Assembly: GCA_020436955.1 (NCBI GenBank)
Contig: JAGQWW010000194.1
Location: 1 to 5,791, forward strand
Source: Saprospiraceae bacterium
GTDB lineage: Bacteria > Bacteroidota > Bacteroidia > Chitinophagales > Saprospiraceae
Direction: 5' to 3'
Length of the DNA: 5,791 bases
Part shown: positions 1-5,791 of the stretch, piece after piece
How the letters are laid out: each line of letters starts with the position of its first letter
Numbering within the stretch: position 1 is the stretch's first letter
Made by a program: the position numbers and the translations under genes
The notes under the pieces: generated by a model
The model's database searches: none
Seen by the model: only the letters and a program-made list of their open reading frames with translations
What the model was told of the DNA's origin: nothing

Positions 1-46
1 CAATGGATGTACAGTGCACTTTTTAGGAGGTGAGACTTTTCGAATG

Positions 47-194
47 GGGATTGGGGATTGGGGATTGGAGATGGGGGATTGGAGATGGGGGATTGGAGAT
101 TTGAGATGGAGGATGGAAATAATCTAGCAACTAGAGACTAGAGACCAGCAAGCAGCATCCAGCATCCAGAAAAAAACCACACAAATACTAGGAA
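47..194. repeat. Composite heptad repeat, copy A
   Basis: The stretch reads in register as 18 consecutive 7-bp units from 47 to 172. It begins with ten G/A-rich units (GGGATTG three times, then GAGATGG, GGGATTG and variants, ending in AGGATGG at 110-116). A core follows: AAATAAT, CTAGCAA, CTAGAGA, CTAGAGA (117-144). Four CCAGCAA-type units (145-172) come next, then the rest of a 7-base A-run, CCACACAAATAC (177-188) and TAGGAA. Copy B repeats the same order directly afterwards. A 7-bp period is not a multiple of three, which argues against coding. There is no terminal inverted repeat, transposase or regular spacer. I read it as an intergenic minisatellite-like element; any function is unknown. 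Confidence 0.9.
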
Positions 195-330
195 GAGATT
201 GGGGATTGGAGATGGAAGATAGAAGATGGAAGATGAAGGATGGAAATAATCTAGCAACTAGAGACAAGAGACCAGCAACCAGTATCCAGCAACCAGCAAC
301 CAGCAACCAGAAAAAAAACCACACAAATAC
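195..330. repeat. Composite heptad repeat, copy B
   Basis: This is a second, diverged copy of the element at 47-194, in the same orientation. It has seven G/A-rich units (195-243, starting GAGATTG, GGGATTG, GAGATGG, then AAGATGG-like units and AGGATGG). The core AAATAAT, CTAGCAA, CTAGAGA, CAAGAGA lies at 244-271. Six CCAGCAA-type units follow (272-313, with three exact CCAGCAA in a row), then the rest of an 8-base A-run and CCACACAAATAC (319-330). It has two more CCAG units and three fewer G/A units than copy A, so the arms vary in whole heptads while core and tail are conserved. That is what replication slippage of a 7-bp unit would give. Confidence 0.9.
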
Positions 331-593
331 CAAGAGGTGCTTTTGGACCCCTGAAATACATGGTTAGGAAAAGTGAAAAGGTTCTGTAATCTCCTCGCTT
401 CGACAAAGTCGAAAAACCGGACAAGTCAACGGTTTGGAGCCCGCCATAGTCTAATCGATCCCTTTCCTAATGTTTATAATGTTGGACCAAAGCTTATATC
501 TGGTATCCGTGTGGTCAGTTTTTTTGTTGAGCACTTTCGCTTAACTATATGCAATGTATCATTTTATCCATGCTAAGTCAAAAGGCTTGAGAG
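331..593. other. Gene-free intergenic stretch
   Basis: I see no gene here. A 67-codon open frame at 373-576 (plus) has no recognisable motif, no convincing initiation region and irregular composition, so I do not call it. The start of the stretch (GAGGTGCTTTTGG, 333-345) loosely resembles bases 28-42 to the left of repeat copy A (GAGGTGAGACTTTTCG), which may mark the outer boundary of the repeat element. The only other structure is the small inverted repeat at 399-413. A decayed gene or an unrecognised small RNA cannot be excluded. Confidence 0.5.
399..413. repeat. Short perfect inverted repeat (hairpin)
   Basis: TTCGAC (399-404), loop AAA, GTCGAA (408-413) forms a perfect 6-bp stem with a 3-base loop. 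On the plus strand it is followed by AAA and then mixed sequence, and on the minus strand by GCGAGGAG. Neither side has the T-run of an intrinsic terminator. It could be a small regulator-binding palindrome or a dispersed intergenic hairpin; it may also be chance. Confidence 0.45.
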
Positions 594-613
594 GATTTTT
601 TTGTTAAAAAATC
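594..613 (-). terminator. A/T-rich hairpin past the LON-domain gene
   Basis: On the minus strand, GATTTTTT, a 4-base loop and AAAAAATC form a perfect 8-bp but almost wholly A/T stem, about 40 bases after the stop codon of the LON-domain gene. It lacks a GC-rich stem followed by a T-run, so as a classical Rho-independent terminator it is weak. It may act together with the hairpin at 630-646 in ending or protecting the transcript. Confidence 0.3.
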
Positions 614-629
614 TACCACCTTTCCCAAA

Positions 630-646
630 TTATTGAAAGTCAATAA
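630..646 (-). terminator. Hairpin directly after the LON-domain stop codon
   Basis: TTATTGA (630-636), a 3-base loop and TCAATAA (640-646) form a perfect 7-bp stem only 8 bases beyond the stop codon at 655-657. The stem is A/T-rich, and on the minus strand it is followed by ATTTGGG, not by a T-run. Its position suggests a 3'-end structure, but termination strength cannot be judged from sequence alone. Confidence 0.3.
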
Positions 647-654
647 CATCCGGT

Positions 655-1308
655 TTATCCAATTTTTGGAGGGATAATATTTTTGAAATGACCATTCATC
701 TGTGCCTTTTTTCTCAACTCTTCCATCTCCTCTACCACCGGCATCAATTTATCTAAATGAGCAATCAGGTACATCTGTCTATCCATTTCACTTCTTTGCT
801 TCAGCAATTGGTATTCCTGCTCAGCATTAAGGCCTACATGATGACCAATTTCAAAGGAAAGGATATCCTGGGGGTCTTCAGGTAATTGGCGCTTTATATT
901 CATGATGTCATACAATCGCTGCACTCTTTTAAACAACGATATTTTCACATCCGGCGTTGGATCATTGATTTCATCTTCTAAAAATTCAACGTTTCCGGCA
1001 GGGAACAATTTGCCCGGAGCCTGGCTAAAAAACTCGCGTATAATAAACCGCCGCTTTCCAACAGTTTTAATATCCAATTCTCCGTTGGGATAAGTCTTGA
1101 CGATACTCACCAATTCTAGCTCGGTACCAATATCTGACACCTTATTTTTTATAAAAGAAGGCATTCCAAAGCTTCCTTTTTTTTCGTCCACCTCACCAAT
1201 CAATTGTTTATAACGGGGCTCAAAGATATGAAGGTTAACCTTCTCGCCCGGAAAGGCAACAATTTGAAGCGGAAACAATGGAAAAAACTCGGTCATAAAT
1301 GATTTCAT
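655..1308 (-). CDS. Stand-alone LON substrate-binding domain protein
   Basis: A 217-residue cytoplasmic protein with no signal peptide or membrane segment. Residues about 6-100 match the N-terminal LON domain (the substrate-recognition domain of Lon proteases). The hallmark opening is FFPLFPLQIVAFPGEK (8-23) followed by NLHIFEPRYKQLIGE (25-39), with the strand block TYPNGELDIKTVGKRRFII at 72-90. Residues about 115-205 look helical and charged, like the helical part that follows the LON domain in Lon. There is no Walker A/B ATPase and no Ser-Lys protease domain, so it is not itself a Lon protease; its role as an adaptor or substrate binder is unproven. An in-frame stop (TAG, 1312-1314 on the opposite strand) lies two codons before Met1, so Met1 is the first possible ATG. 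Met5 at 1296 is an alternative that places the conserved FPLFPL block nearer the N-terminus, as in many relatives. There is no Shine-Dalgarno sequence; the leader ATAGAAA is A-rich. It is transcribed divergently from the macroglobulin gene. Confidence 0.88.
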   Translation of the reverse strand: MKSFMTEFFPLFPLQIVAFPGEKVNLHIFEPRYKQLIGEVDEKKGSFGMPSFIKNKVSDIGTELELVSIVKTYPNGELDIKTVGKRRFIIREFFSQAPGKLFPAGNVEFLEDEINDPTPDVKISLFKRVQRLYDIMNIKRQLPEDPQDILSFEIGHHVGLNAEQEYQLLKQRSEMDRQMYLIAHLDKLMPVVEEMEELRKKAQMNGHFKNIIPPKIG

Positions 1309-1498
1309 TTTCTATAAGGAGCATCGATATCATGCAACAAACAGGAAGATATCTTTCTGGTTTGGTAAAATGCTAAAGAAATCTGAAAAAATTCCGGTAC
1401 CCGGTCTAATTTTTTTAACTTACAATGCGTTAATCATAAGGTTTCGCTCCCGAATTGTTAACTACTACAGATTACTTCCAACCTTTTAAAAAAACACC
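1309..1498. promoter_or_regulatory. Divergent intergenic region with shared upstream control
   Basis: These 190 bases separate two genes transcribed away from each other, so both promoters should lie here. I could not find a convincing Bacteroidota promoter pair (TTTG or TTG, then about 19-21 bases, then TAnnTTTG) in either direction. The nearest minus-7-like word, TATCTTTC at 1350-1357, lacks an upstream partner. The most conspicuous element is the palindrome at 1339-1362. Confidence 0.55.
1339..1362. promoter_or_regulatory. 24-bp imperfect palindrome, candidate operator
   Basis: The left arm AAACAGGAAGAT and right arm ATCTTTCTGGTT are reverse complements at 10 of 12 positions. The centre AAGATATCTT (1346-1355) is a perfect 10-bp palindrome. 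There is no loop, which suits binding of a dimeric regulator to DNA better than an RNA hairpin. It sits 30 bases before the LON-domain start and about 137 bases before the macroglobulin start. No cognate regulator is visible in the window. Confidence 0.4.
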
Positions 1499-1501
1499 AT
1501 G
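1488..1501 (+). promoter_or_regulatory. A-rich leader and start codon of the macroglobulin gene
   Basis: A run of seven A (1488-1494), then CACC, immediately precedes the ATG at 1499-1501, and there is no Shine-Dalgarno sequence. Bacteroidota commonly start translation from such A-rich leaders. An in-frame TAA at 1487-1489 excludes any ATG further upstream, and the frame opens directly into a signal peptide, so the start is well supported. Confidence 0.7.
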
Positions 1502-4500
1502 AAAACCCCGAAAGCCAACCGGTTCTTCGCTGTTCTTTCCAGCCTGTTTGTCCTATTGTTGTTTACTGAAAGTTGTAAACAAATTCAAAAAGAAGCCCAA
1601 CCCTTGCCGGATGGGATCGAAGACTATATTTCTGCCTTTACCAGCGGTGTAATTTCCAGAAATGGAACCATACAGGTCGTGTTTAATTCCAATGTCGTCA
1701 GTGCAGATGAAGTTGGGAGTGAGGCAACGAATGGTCTTTTCGAGTTATCGCCAAAAGTGAATGGGCGATTATTTTGGGCTGATGCACAAACCCTCAATTT
1801 TCAGCCTGAAAATATGCTGGAATCAGACCAAAGCTATGTAGCAACTGTCCATCTGGATGAAATTTTCAATCAACTTCCCAAGCAATTAAAAAGCTTTCAA
1901 TTTGATTTTAAAACGAGAGACCTGGCGGCCAACTTTATAGTTGATCAAATCACTTCTGCAGATCCTAACAGGTCGGACGAAATAAAAATTTATGGACACC
2001 TGAGCACCACTGATGTGTTTGAAGATGAAGGTATCCACAAAATGTTGACGGCTAGTCAGGACGGCAGGGAGCTTGCCATCGACTGGGAAGAGCGGAGGGT
2101 CTTTTCACATGGTTTTAGCATCAGCGGCATTAAAAGAAAGAAGGAATCCAGCTCAGTAGTCATTACCCTGGATGAAAATTTGCTGGGCAAGAATGAAATC
2201 ACCCGCGATACAATCGAAGTACCGAGCCTTGGAGAATTCAAGGTAATCAACACCCAGGTAATACAGGGAGAAGAACAATTTGTACAAATCACTTTTTCTG
2301 ACCCACTCCTGAAGGACCAGGATATAAGAGGTTTGGTGCAAATACCCGGAATTGAAGGCCAGTTAAAATTCCTCATTAATGGAAACCAATTAAAAGTATA
2401 TCCCGATGTCCGTTTGACAGGGGAACACGAATTGGTAATCGAACCGGGCATCCGAAATACCAACCAGGGCAAGCTCAAATACCCAATCAGAAGAAAACTG
2501 GCTTTTGAAGCCATTAAACCAGCTGTAAGGTTAATTGGTAGTGGAAATATAATCCCCGGCGCTGAAGGATTGACCTTCCCTTTTGAAGCAGTTGGACTAA
2601 CAGCTGTTGAAGTAGAAATTTTTAAAATCTACCAAAACAATGTGCTGCAGTTTTTACAAACCAACAACCTGAATGGCACCTATGACCTGGAACGCGTAGG
2701 AAAAATAATCCACCAGGAAAAAGTGCCCTTGCAAAATATCAATCCGGGTGCAGAAGCTTCCAATTGGGCCAGATATGCACTCGACCTTTCCAAAATGCTA
2801 AAGAAGGACCCGGAAGCCATTTATCAGTTACGAATAGGATTTCGACCTGAATACACTGCATTTTTCTGTCCCGGCAATGAAAAAGAAGATGCCAATCTCT
2901 CCCGTGTTCGCAACGTATCCAATGACGAAGAAGAGCTGGAATCCATTATGGATGGATGGTACGGAATAAACGGATACTACCAGGATTACCGATGGGAAGA
3001 TCGGGAAGATCCCTGCAAACCTGCCTATTATAACAGTGACAGATTTGTAAGAAGAAATCTCATCTCTTCCAATCTGGCCATCATTGCTAAAGAAGGGGAT
3101 GATCATGACATTTTTGTAGCAGTCAACGAGATACTGACAACCAATCCTGTCGGAGGTGCAGAAGTAAATTTTTATAATTATCAACAGCAACTCATTGCTA
3201 GTGCCACGACCAATGGTGCCGGGATGGTGAATACCCAGCTAAAAGAGAAACCCTTTGCTATCATTGTAAAAAAAGGTACTGAAACAGGATTCTTAAAATT
3301 GGGAGATGGAAATGCTCTTTCTGTATCCAAATTTGAGGTAGATGGTGCCAGAAAACAAAAAGGGCTCAAAGGTTACATTTATGGTGAAAGAGGGGTCTGG
3401 CGTCCGGGTGATTCCTTGTTTATCAATTTTATTTTGGATGACCAGGAAAATGCCTTGCCGGAATTTCACCCTGTAAAATATACACTCAAAGACGCCAGAG
3501 GGCAAGTTAAAGTCAAAGGAGTAGAAACCAATAGTGTTTCAGGCATCTACCCGTTACATATGGCAACCCAGCCGGATGACCCAACCGGTAACTGGCGATT
3601 GGAAGTAGAAGTTGGTGGAGCGAGATTTCAGAAAAACCTGAAAATAGAAACCGTAAAACCCAACCGTCTAAAAGTAAAGCTTGATTTTGGCAATGATTAC
3701 CTCACCGGAAAGGATAAAAAGGTAAAAGGTGATTTACAGGTAAATTGGCTCCATGGTGCGCCCGGAAAAAACCTGAAAGTCATCACAGAGGTACAGCTAA
3801 ATAATAAAGGTCTCTATTTCAAGCCCTACAACGATTTTACTTTTTGGGACCCTACCCGCGCATTTAATCCGCCAAACCAGGTAGTTTTTGAAGGAAAAAC
3901 AGATGATACCGGCAAAGCAGCAATTGCAGCTACCCTGGTGGAAAATGCATTTCCGCCTGCTATGCTTTCTGCTCGATTTAAAACCAGAGCTTTTGAACCC
4001 GGCGGTAACTTCTCCACCGACTTATTTTCTATGGATTATTATCCGTATGACGCCTACACCGGAGTAAGGCTACCCAAAAACAAATGGGGTCAGTCAAGGG
4101 CTGTGCCGGGCGAAGAAAATCAATTTGAATTCCTTACTGTCAATAAAGACGGGAAACCACTTGCCAACAGAAAAGTATCGGTTGGAATCTATGAAATAAA
4201 CTGGAGCTGGTGGTGGGACCAATCCCAACAAAGGATGGCCCAATACAACAGCACCAACCATTTCAATGCGCTTATGCGCACCAACCTTCATACCAATAAT
4301 GAAGGAAAAGTAAAATGGCCCGTTTCCCTGGAAAGGACCGGAAGATACATGGTAAGGGTTTGTGACGAAGTATCTCAACATTGTTCTGGGCAGACCTTTT
4401 ATGTAGGATATCCCTGGTACCAGGATGATGAGGATAATATGGCCAAAAAAGAAGCTTCATTGCTGGCTTTTACTGCCAAAAAAGACAAATACCAGGTAGG

Positions 4501-5791
4501 AGAAACCGTAGAACTTGAAGTGCCTTCGGGTGATATTGGAAAATTATTGCTCTCTCTTGAAGGTGGGTCCAAAATCATGGAAACCCGCTGGCAGGAAGTT
4601 GCTGCTGGCACCAATACAATCAAATTTACCGCCACCAAAGATATGGTACCCACCGTGTATGCGCATGTATCCCTGTTACAACCACACGGTCAGGTTGAAA
4701 ATGATCATCCCGTGCGGATGTATGGTGTGATACCTATTGAAATTGAAAACAAAGAAAACATCCTGGAGCCTGTCCTGGAGATGCCTTCAACCTTACGACC
4801 TGAGCAGGAAGTAACGGTTACCGTTTCAGAAAAGGCCGGAAAAGATATGGCCTACACCATTGCCATGGTTGATGAAGGATTGTTGGACCTTACAAGATTT
4901 GCCACGCCTGATCCTTATAAATCCATTTATGCAAAAGAAGCACTGGGTATTCGCACCTGGGATTTATATGATGAAATTCTGGGTTCGTATGGTGGAAAAT
5001 TGGAAAGCATTTTAGGGGTCGGAGGAGATGGCGAAGTCGCCCCTTCTGATGCCAAAAGGAATGCCAATCGATTCAAACCAGTTGTTCGTCATTTGGGACC
5101 ATTTTATTTAAAAAAGGGTCAAAAGGCAAAACACACCATAAAGCTACCCAACTATGTAGGCTCTGTCCGCACAATGGTGGTAGCCGGAAAAGATGGGGCT
5201 TATGGTAAAACTGACAAGACTACACCAGTCAAGAAACCGGTAATGGTACTAGCTACCCTACCCCGGGTATTAGGACCTGGAGAAAGTTTGAAGCTTCCCG
5301 TCAACGTCTTTGTAATGGAAAACAAGATCAAAAACGTAAAAGTTACTGTTAGGGAAGTAAATGGTATGGTCGACATAAACGGCTCAAATAGCCAGACCCT
5401 TAACTTCCCTGAACCGGATGAAAAAATGGCTTATTTTGACATCAATGTCAAAAGACAAATTGGTTCTGCAAAATTTGAAATCAAAGCAGAAGGAAATGGA
5501 GAATCAGCCAGTCAAACCATAGAGATTTTTGTTCGGAACCCTAATCCACCCCAAAGAGACCTTCGTACTGCCGCTTTAAATCCGGGAGAAGAAATATCAT
5601 TTCCTTTGGATCCGGTAGGAGTAAAAGGTACAAATACCGGGTACCTGGAAGTTTCGCGCTTTGCTTTGTTGGACCTTGCCGGGAAATATGACCAAATCAT
5701 CCGCTACCCGCATGGTTGTTTGGAGCAGACCACCAGCACAGCCTTTGCCCAATTGTACGTGGACAAAGCAGTAAAGCTGGACGACAGATTG
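1499..5791 (+). CDS. Bacterial alpha-2-macroglobulin lipoprotein (3' end outside window)
   Basis: 1431 codons are open to the right edge; the C-terminus is missing. By family knowledge it is an envelope-anchored protease trap: cleavage of a bait segment drives a conformational change, and a Cys-Gln thioester captures the protease. The N-terminus is a lipoprotein signal: basic MKTPKANR, hydrophobic 9-22, then TESC with lipid-accepting Cys26 (Glu at -2 is unusual). Residues about 35-145 look like an Ig-like entry domain. About 341-460 (PAVRLIGSGN...) fits bMG3. About 520-720 fits MG2, with SNLAIIAKEGDD (524-535) and GYIYGERGVWRPGD (625-638). About 720-860 fits bMG5 (WLHGAP, 750-755). About 880-975 fits bMG6, with a WSWWW cluster at 902-906. 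AMVDEGLLDL (1122-1131) is the conserved strand before the bait-side linker, and LPNYVGSVRTMVVA (1216-1229) lies in the A2M domain. CLEQ at 1407-1410 is intact. Besides Cys26 and Cys1407, the only cysteines are 457, 506, 955 and 962, plausibly two disulfides. The thioester lies about 220 residues further in than in E. coli YfhM, so the N-terminal part is longer. Domain borders are by eye. Confidence 0.95.
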   Translation, partial: MKTPKANRFFAVLSSLFVLLLFTESCKQIQKEAQPLPDGIEDYISAFTSGVISRNGTIQVVFNSNVVSADEVGSEATNGLFELSPKVNGRLFWADAQTLNFQPENMLESDQSYVATVHLDEIFNQLPKQLKSFQFDFKTRDLAANFIVDQITSADPNRSDEIKIYGHLSTTDVFEDEGIHKMLTASQDGRELAIDWEERRVFSHGFSISGIKRKKESSSVVITLDENLLGKNEITRDTIEVPSLGEFKVINTQVIQGEEQFVQITFSDPLLKDQDIRGLVQIPGIEGQLKFLINGNQLKVYPDVRLTGEHELVIEPGIRNTNQGKLKYPIRRKLAFEAIKPAVRLIGSGNIIPGAEGLTFPFEAVGLTAVEVEIFKIYQNNVLQFLQTNNLNGTYDLERVGKIIHQEKVPLQNINPGAEASNWARYALDLSKMLKKDPEAIYQLRIGFRPEYTAFFCPGNEKEDANLSRVRNVSNDEEELESIMDGWYGINGYYQDYRWEDREDPCKPAYYNSDRFVRRNLISSNLAIIAKEGDDHDIFVAVNEILTTNPVGGAEVNFYNYQQQLIASATTNGAGMVNTQLKEKPFAIIVKKGTETGFLKLGDGNALSVSKFEVDGARKQKGLKGYIYGERGVWRPGDSLFINFILDDQENALPEFHPVKYTLKDARGQVKVKGVETNSVSGIYPLHMATQPDDPTGNWRLEVEVGGARFQKNLKIETVKPNRLKVKLDFGNDYLTGKDKKVKGDLQVNWLHGAPGKNLKVITEVQLNNKGLYFKPYNDFTFWDPTRAFNPPNQVVFEGKTDDTGKAAIAATLVENAFPPAMLSARFKTRAFEPGGNFSTDLFSMDYYPYDAYTGVRLPKNKWGQSRAVPGEENQFEFLTVNKDGKPLANRKVSVGIYEINWSWWWDQSQQRMAQYNSTNHFNALMRTNLHTNNEGKVKWPVSLERTGRYMVRVCDEVSQHCSGQTFYVGYPWYQDDEDNMAKKEASLLAFTAKKDKYQVGETVELEVPSGDIGKLLLSLEGGSKIMETRWQEVAAGTNTIKFTATKDMVPTVYAHVSLLQPHGQVENDHPVRMYGVIPIEIENKENILEPVLEMPSTLRPEQEVTVTVSEKAGKDMAYTIAMVDEGLLDLTRFATPDPYKSIYAKEALGIRTWDLYDEILGSYGGKLESILGVGGDGEVAPSDAKRNANRFKPVVRHLGPFYLKKGQKAKHTIKLPNYVGSVRTMVVAGKDGAYGKTDKTTPVKKPVMVLATLPRVLGPGESLKLPVNVFVMENKIKNVKVTVREVNGMVDINGSNSQTLNFPEPDEKMAYFDINVKRQIGSAKFEIKAEGNGESASQTIEIFVRNPNPPQRDLRTAALNPGEEISFPLDPVGVKGTNTGYLEVSRFALLDLAGKYDQIIRYPHGCLEQTTSTAFAQLYVDKAVKLDDRL
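5021..5080 (+). other. Candidate bait segment of the macroglobulin
   Basis: Residues 1175-1194 run from GGDGEV to NRFKP: glycine-rich, then polar and basic (Lys1186, Arg1187, Arg1191, Lys1193), between the AMVDEGLLDL strand and the LGPF block. They lie about 230 residues before the thioester, which from memory is near where the E. coli homologue carries its bait. The assignment is inferred from position and composition; the NRFKP part may instead belong to the next domain. Confidence 0.4.
5717..5728 (+). other. CLEQ thioester motif of the macroglobulin
   Basis: Codons TGT TTG GAG CAG encode Cys1407-Leu-Glu-Gln1410 in the context YPHGCLEQTTS. Cys and Gln are the residues that form the internal thioester, and CLEQ is the form found in thioester-bearing bacterial macroglobulins. 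Some bacterial paralogues (YfaS type) have lost it. Its presence argues that this protein can trap covalently rather than only by bulk. Confidence 0.9.

Noticed and set aside
13..20. 8-bp palindrome AGTGCACT
   Set aside because: Too short to mean anything by itself, with no gene or repeat boundary attached.
26..127. AGGAGGTGA followed by ATG at 44-46 and a 27-residue frame
   Set aside because: The peptide would be pure GGGATTG repeat, the spacing to the ATG is long, and the two real genes here use A-rich leaders rather than Shine-Dalgarno sequences.
47..330. CRISPR array
   Set aside because: The period is 7 bp with no unique spacers and no 20-40 bp repeat unit, and no cas gene is present.
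124..333. 69-codon minus-strand open frame rich in Trp, Leu and Val
   Set aside because: It lies entirely across the heptad repeats; the hydrophobic look is a by-product of the repeat translated on the opposite strand.
373..576. 67-codon plus-strand open frame
   Set aside because: No motif, no initiation signal and composition unlike the real genes; an open frame this short is expected by chance.
902..1093. 63-codon plus-strand open frame
   Set aside because: It lies opposite the LON-domain coding sequence and has no independent support.
1350..1357. TATCTTTC as a Bacteroidota minus-7 promoter box
   Set aside because: It differs from TAnnTTTG at the last base and no TTTG or TTG lies at the needed distance upstream; it is also half of the palindrome.
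1394..1416. CCGG-TAC-CCGG followed within 6 bases by seven T, resembling a terminator
   Set aside because: The stem is only 4 bp, and the position between divergent promoters gives no plus-strand transcript to end; an attenuator in the macroglobulin leader is possible but unsupported.
2056..2514. 152-codon minus-strand open frame, plus other minus-strand frames between 2828 and 5700
   Set aside because: All lie opposite the macroglobulin gene, which is continuous and has clear family motifs; they are shadow frames.

Overview
The window looks like a piece of a Bacteroidota chromosome, possibly Saprospiria or Cytophagia-like. This is a judgement from protein style and signals, not a database match. 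The reasons are: a very large lipoprotein-type alpha-2-macroglobulin whose motifs (SNLAIIAKEGDD, GYIYGERGVWRPGD, NRFKPVV..LGPF) have the Bacteroidota flavour; A-rich leaders without Shine-Dalgarno sequences before both genes; and moderate GC content.

Layout. Bases 1-654 hold no gene I can support. Bases 47-330 carry two tandem, diverged copies of a composite intergenic repeat built almost entirely from 7-bp units: a G/A-rich arm, a fixed core with CTAG words, a CCAGCAA-type arm, then an A-run and CCACACAAATAC. Bases 331-593 show only a small perfect hairpin, and 594-646 hold two short hairpins just past the 3' end of the next gene. Bases 655-1308 (minus strand) encode a 217-residue stand-alone LON substrate-binding-domain protein. 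Bases 1309-1498 are a divergent intergenic region with a 24-bp imperfect palindrome as its most conspicuous element. From 1499 to the right edge (plus strand) one reading frame of 1431 codons runs without a stop. It is the N-terminal three quarters or so (estimated from family size) of a bacterial alpha-2-macroglobulin, with a lipoprotein signal peptide and an intact CLEQ thioester motif only 21 residues before the edge.

How the genes relate. The macroglobulin is expected to be an envelope-anchored protease trap: an incoming protease cuts a bait segment and is captured covalently by the thioester. The LON-domain protein is cytoplasmic and of unknown role. The two genes are divergent and share only their upstream region, so co-regulation is possible but unproven. 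The usual partner of such macroglobulins, the peptidoglycan glycosyltransferase/transpeptidase PbpC, is not in the window and could only lie beyond the right edge. I see no mobile element, RNA gene, CRISPR array or clearly new multi-gene system. The least explained element is the heptad-structured repeat pair at the left.
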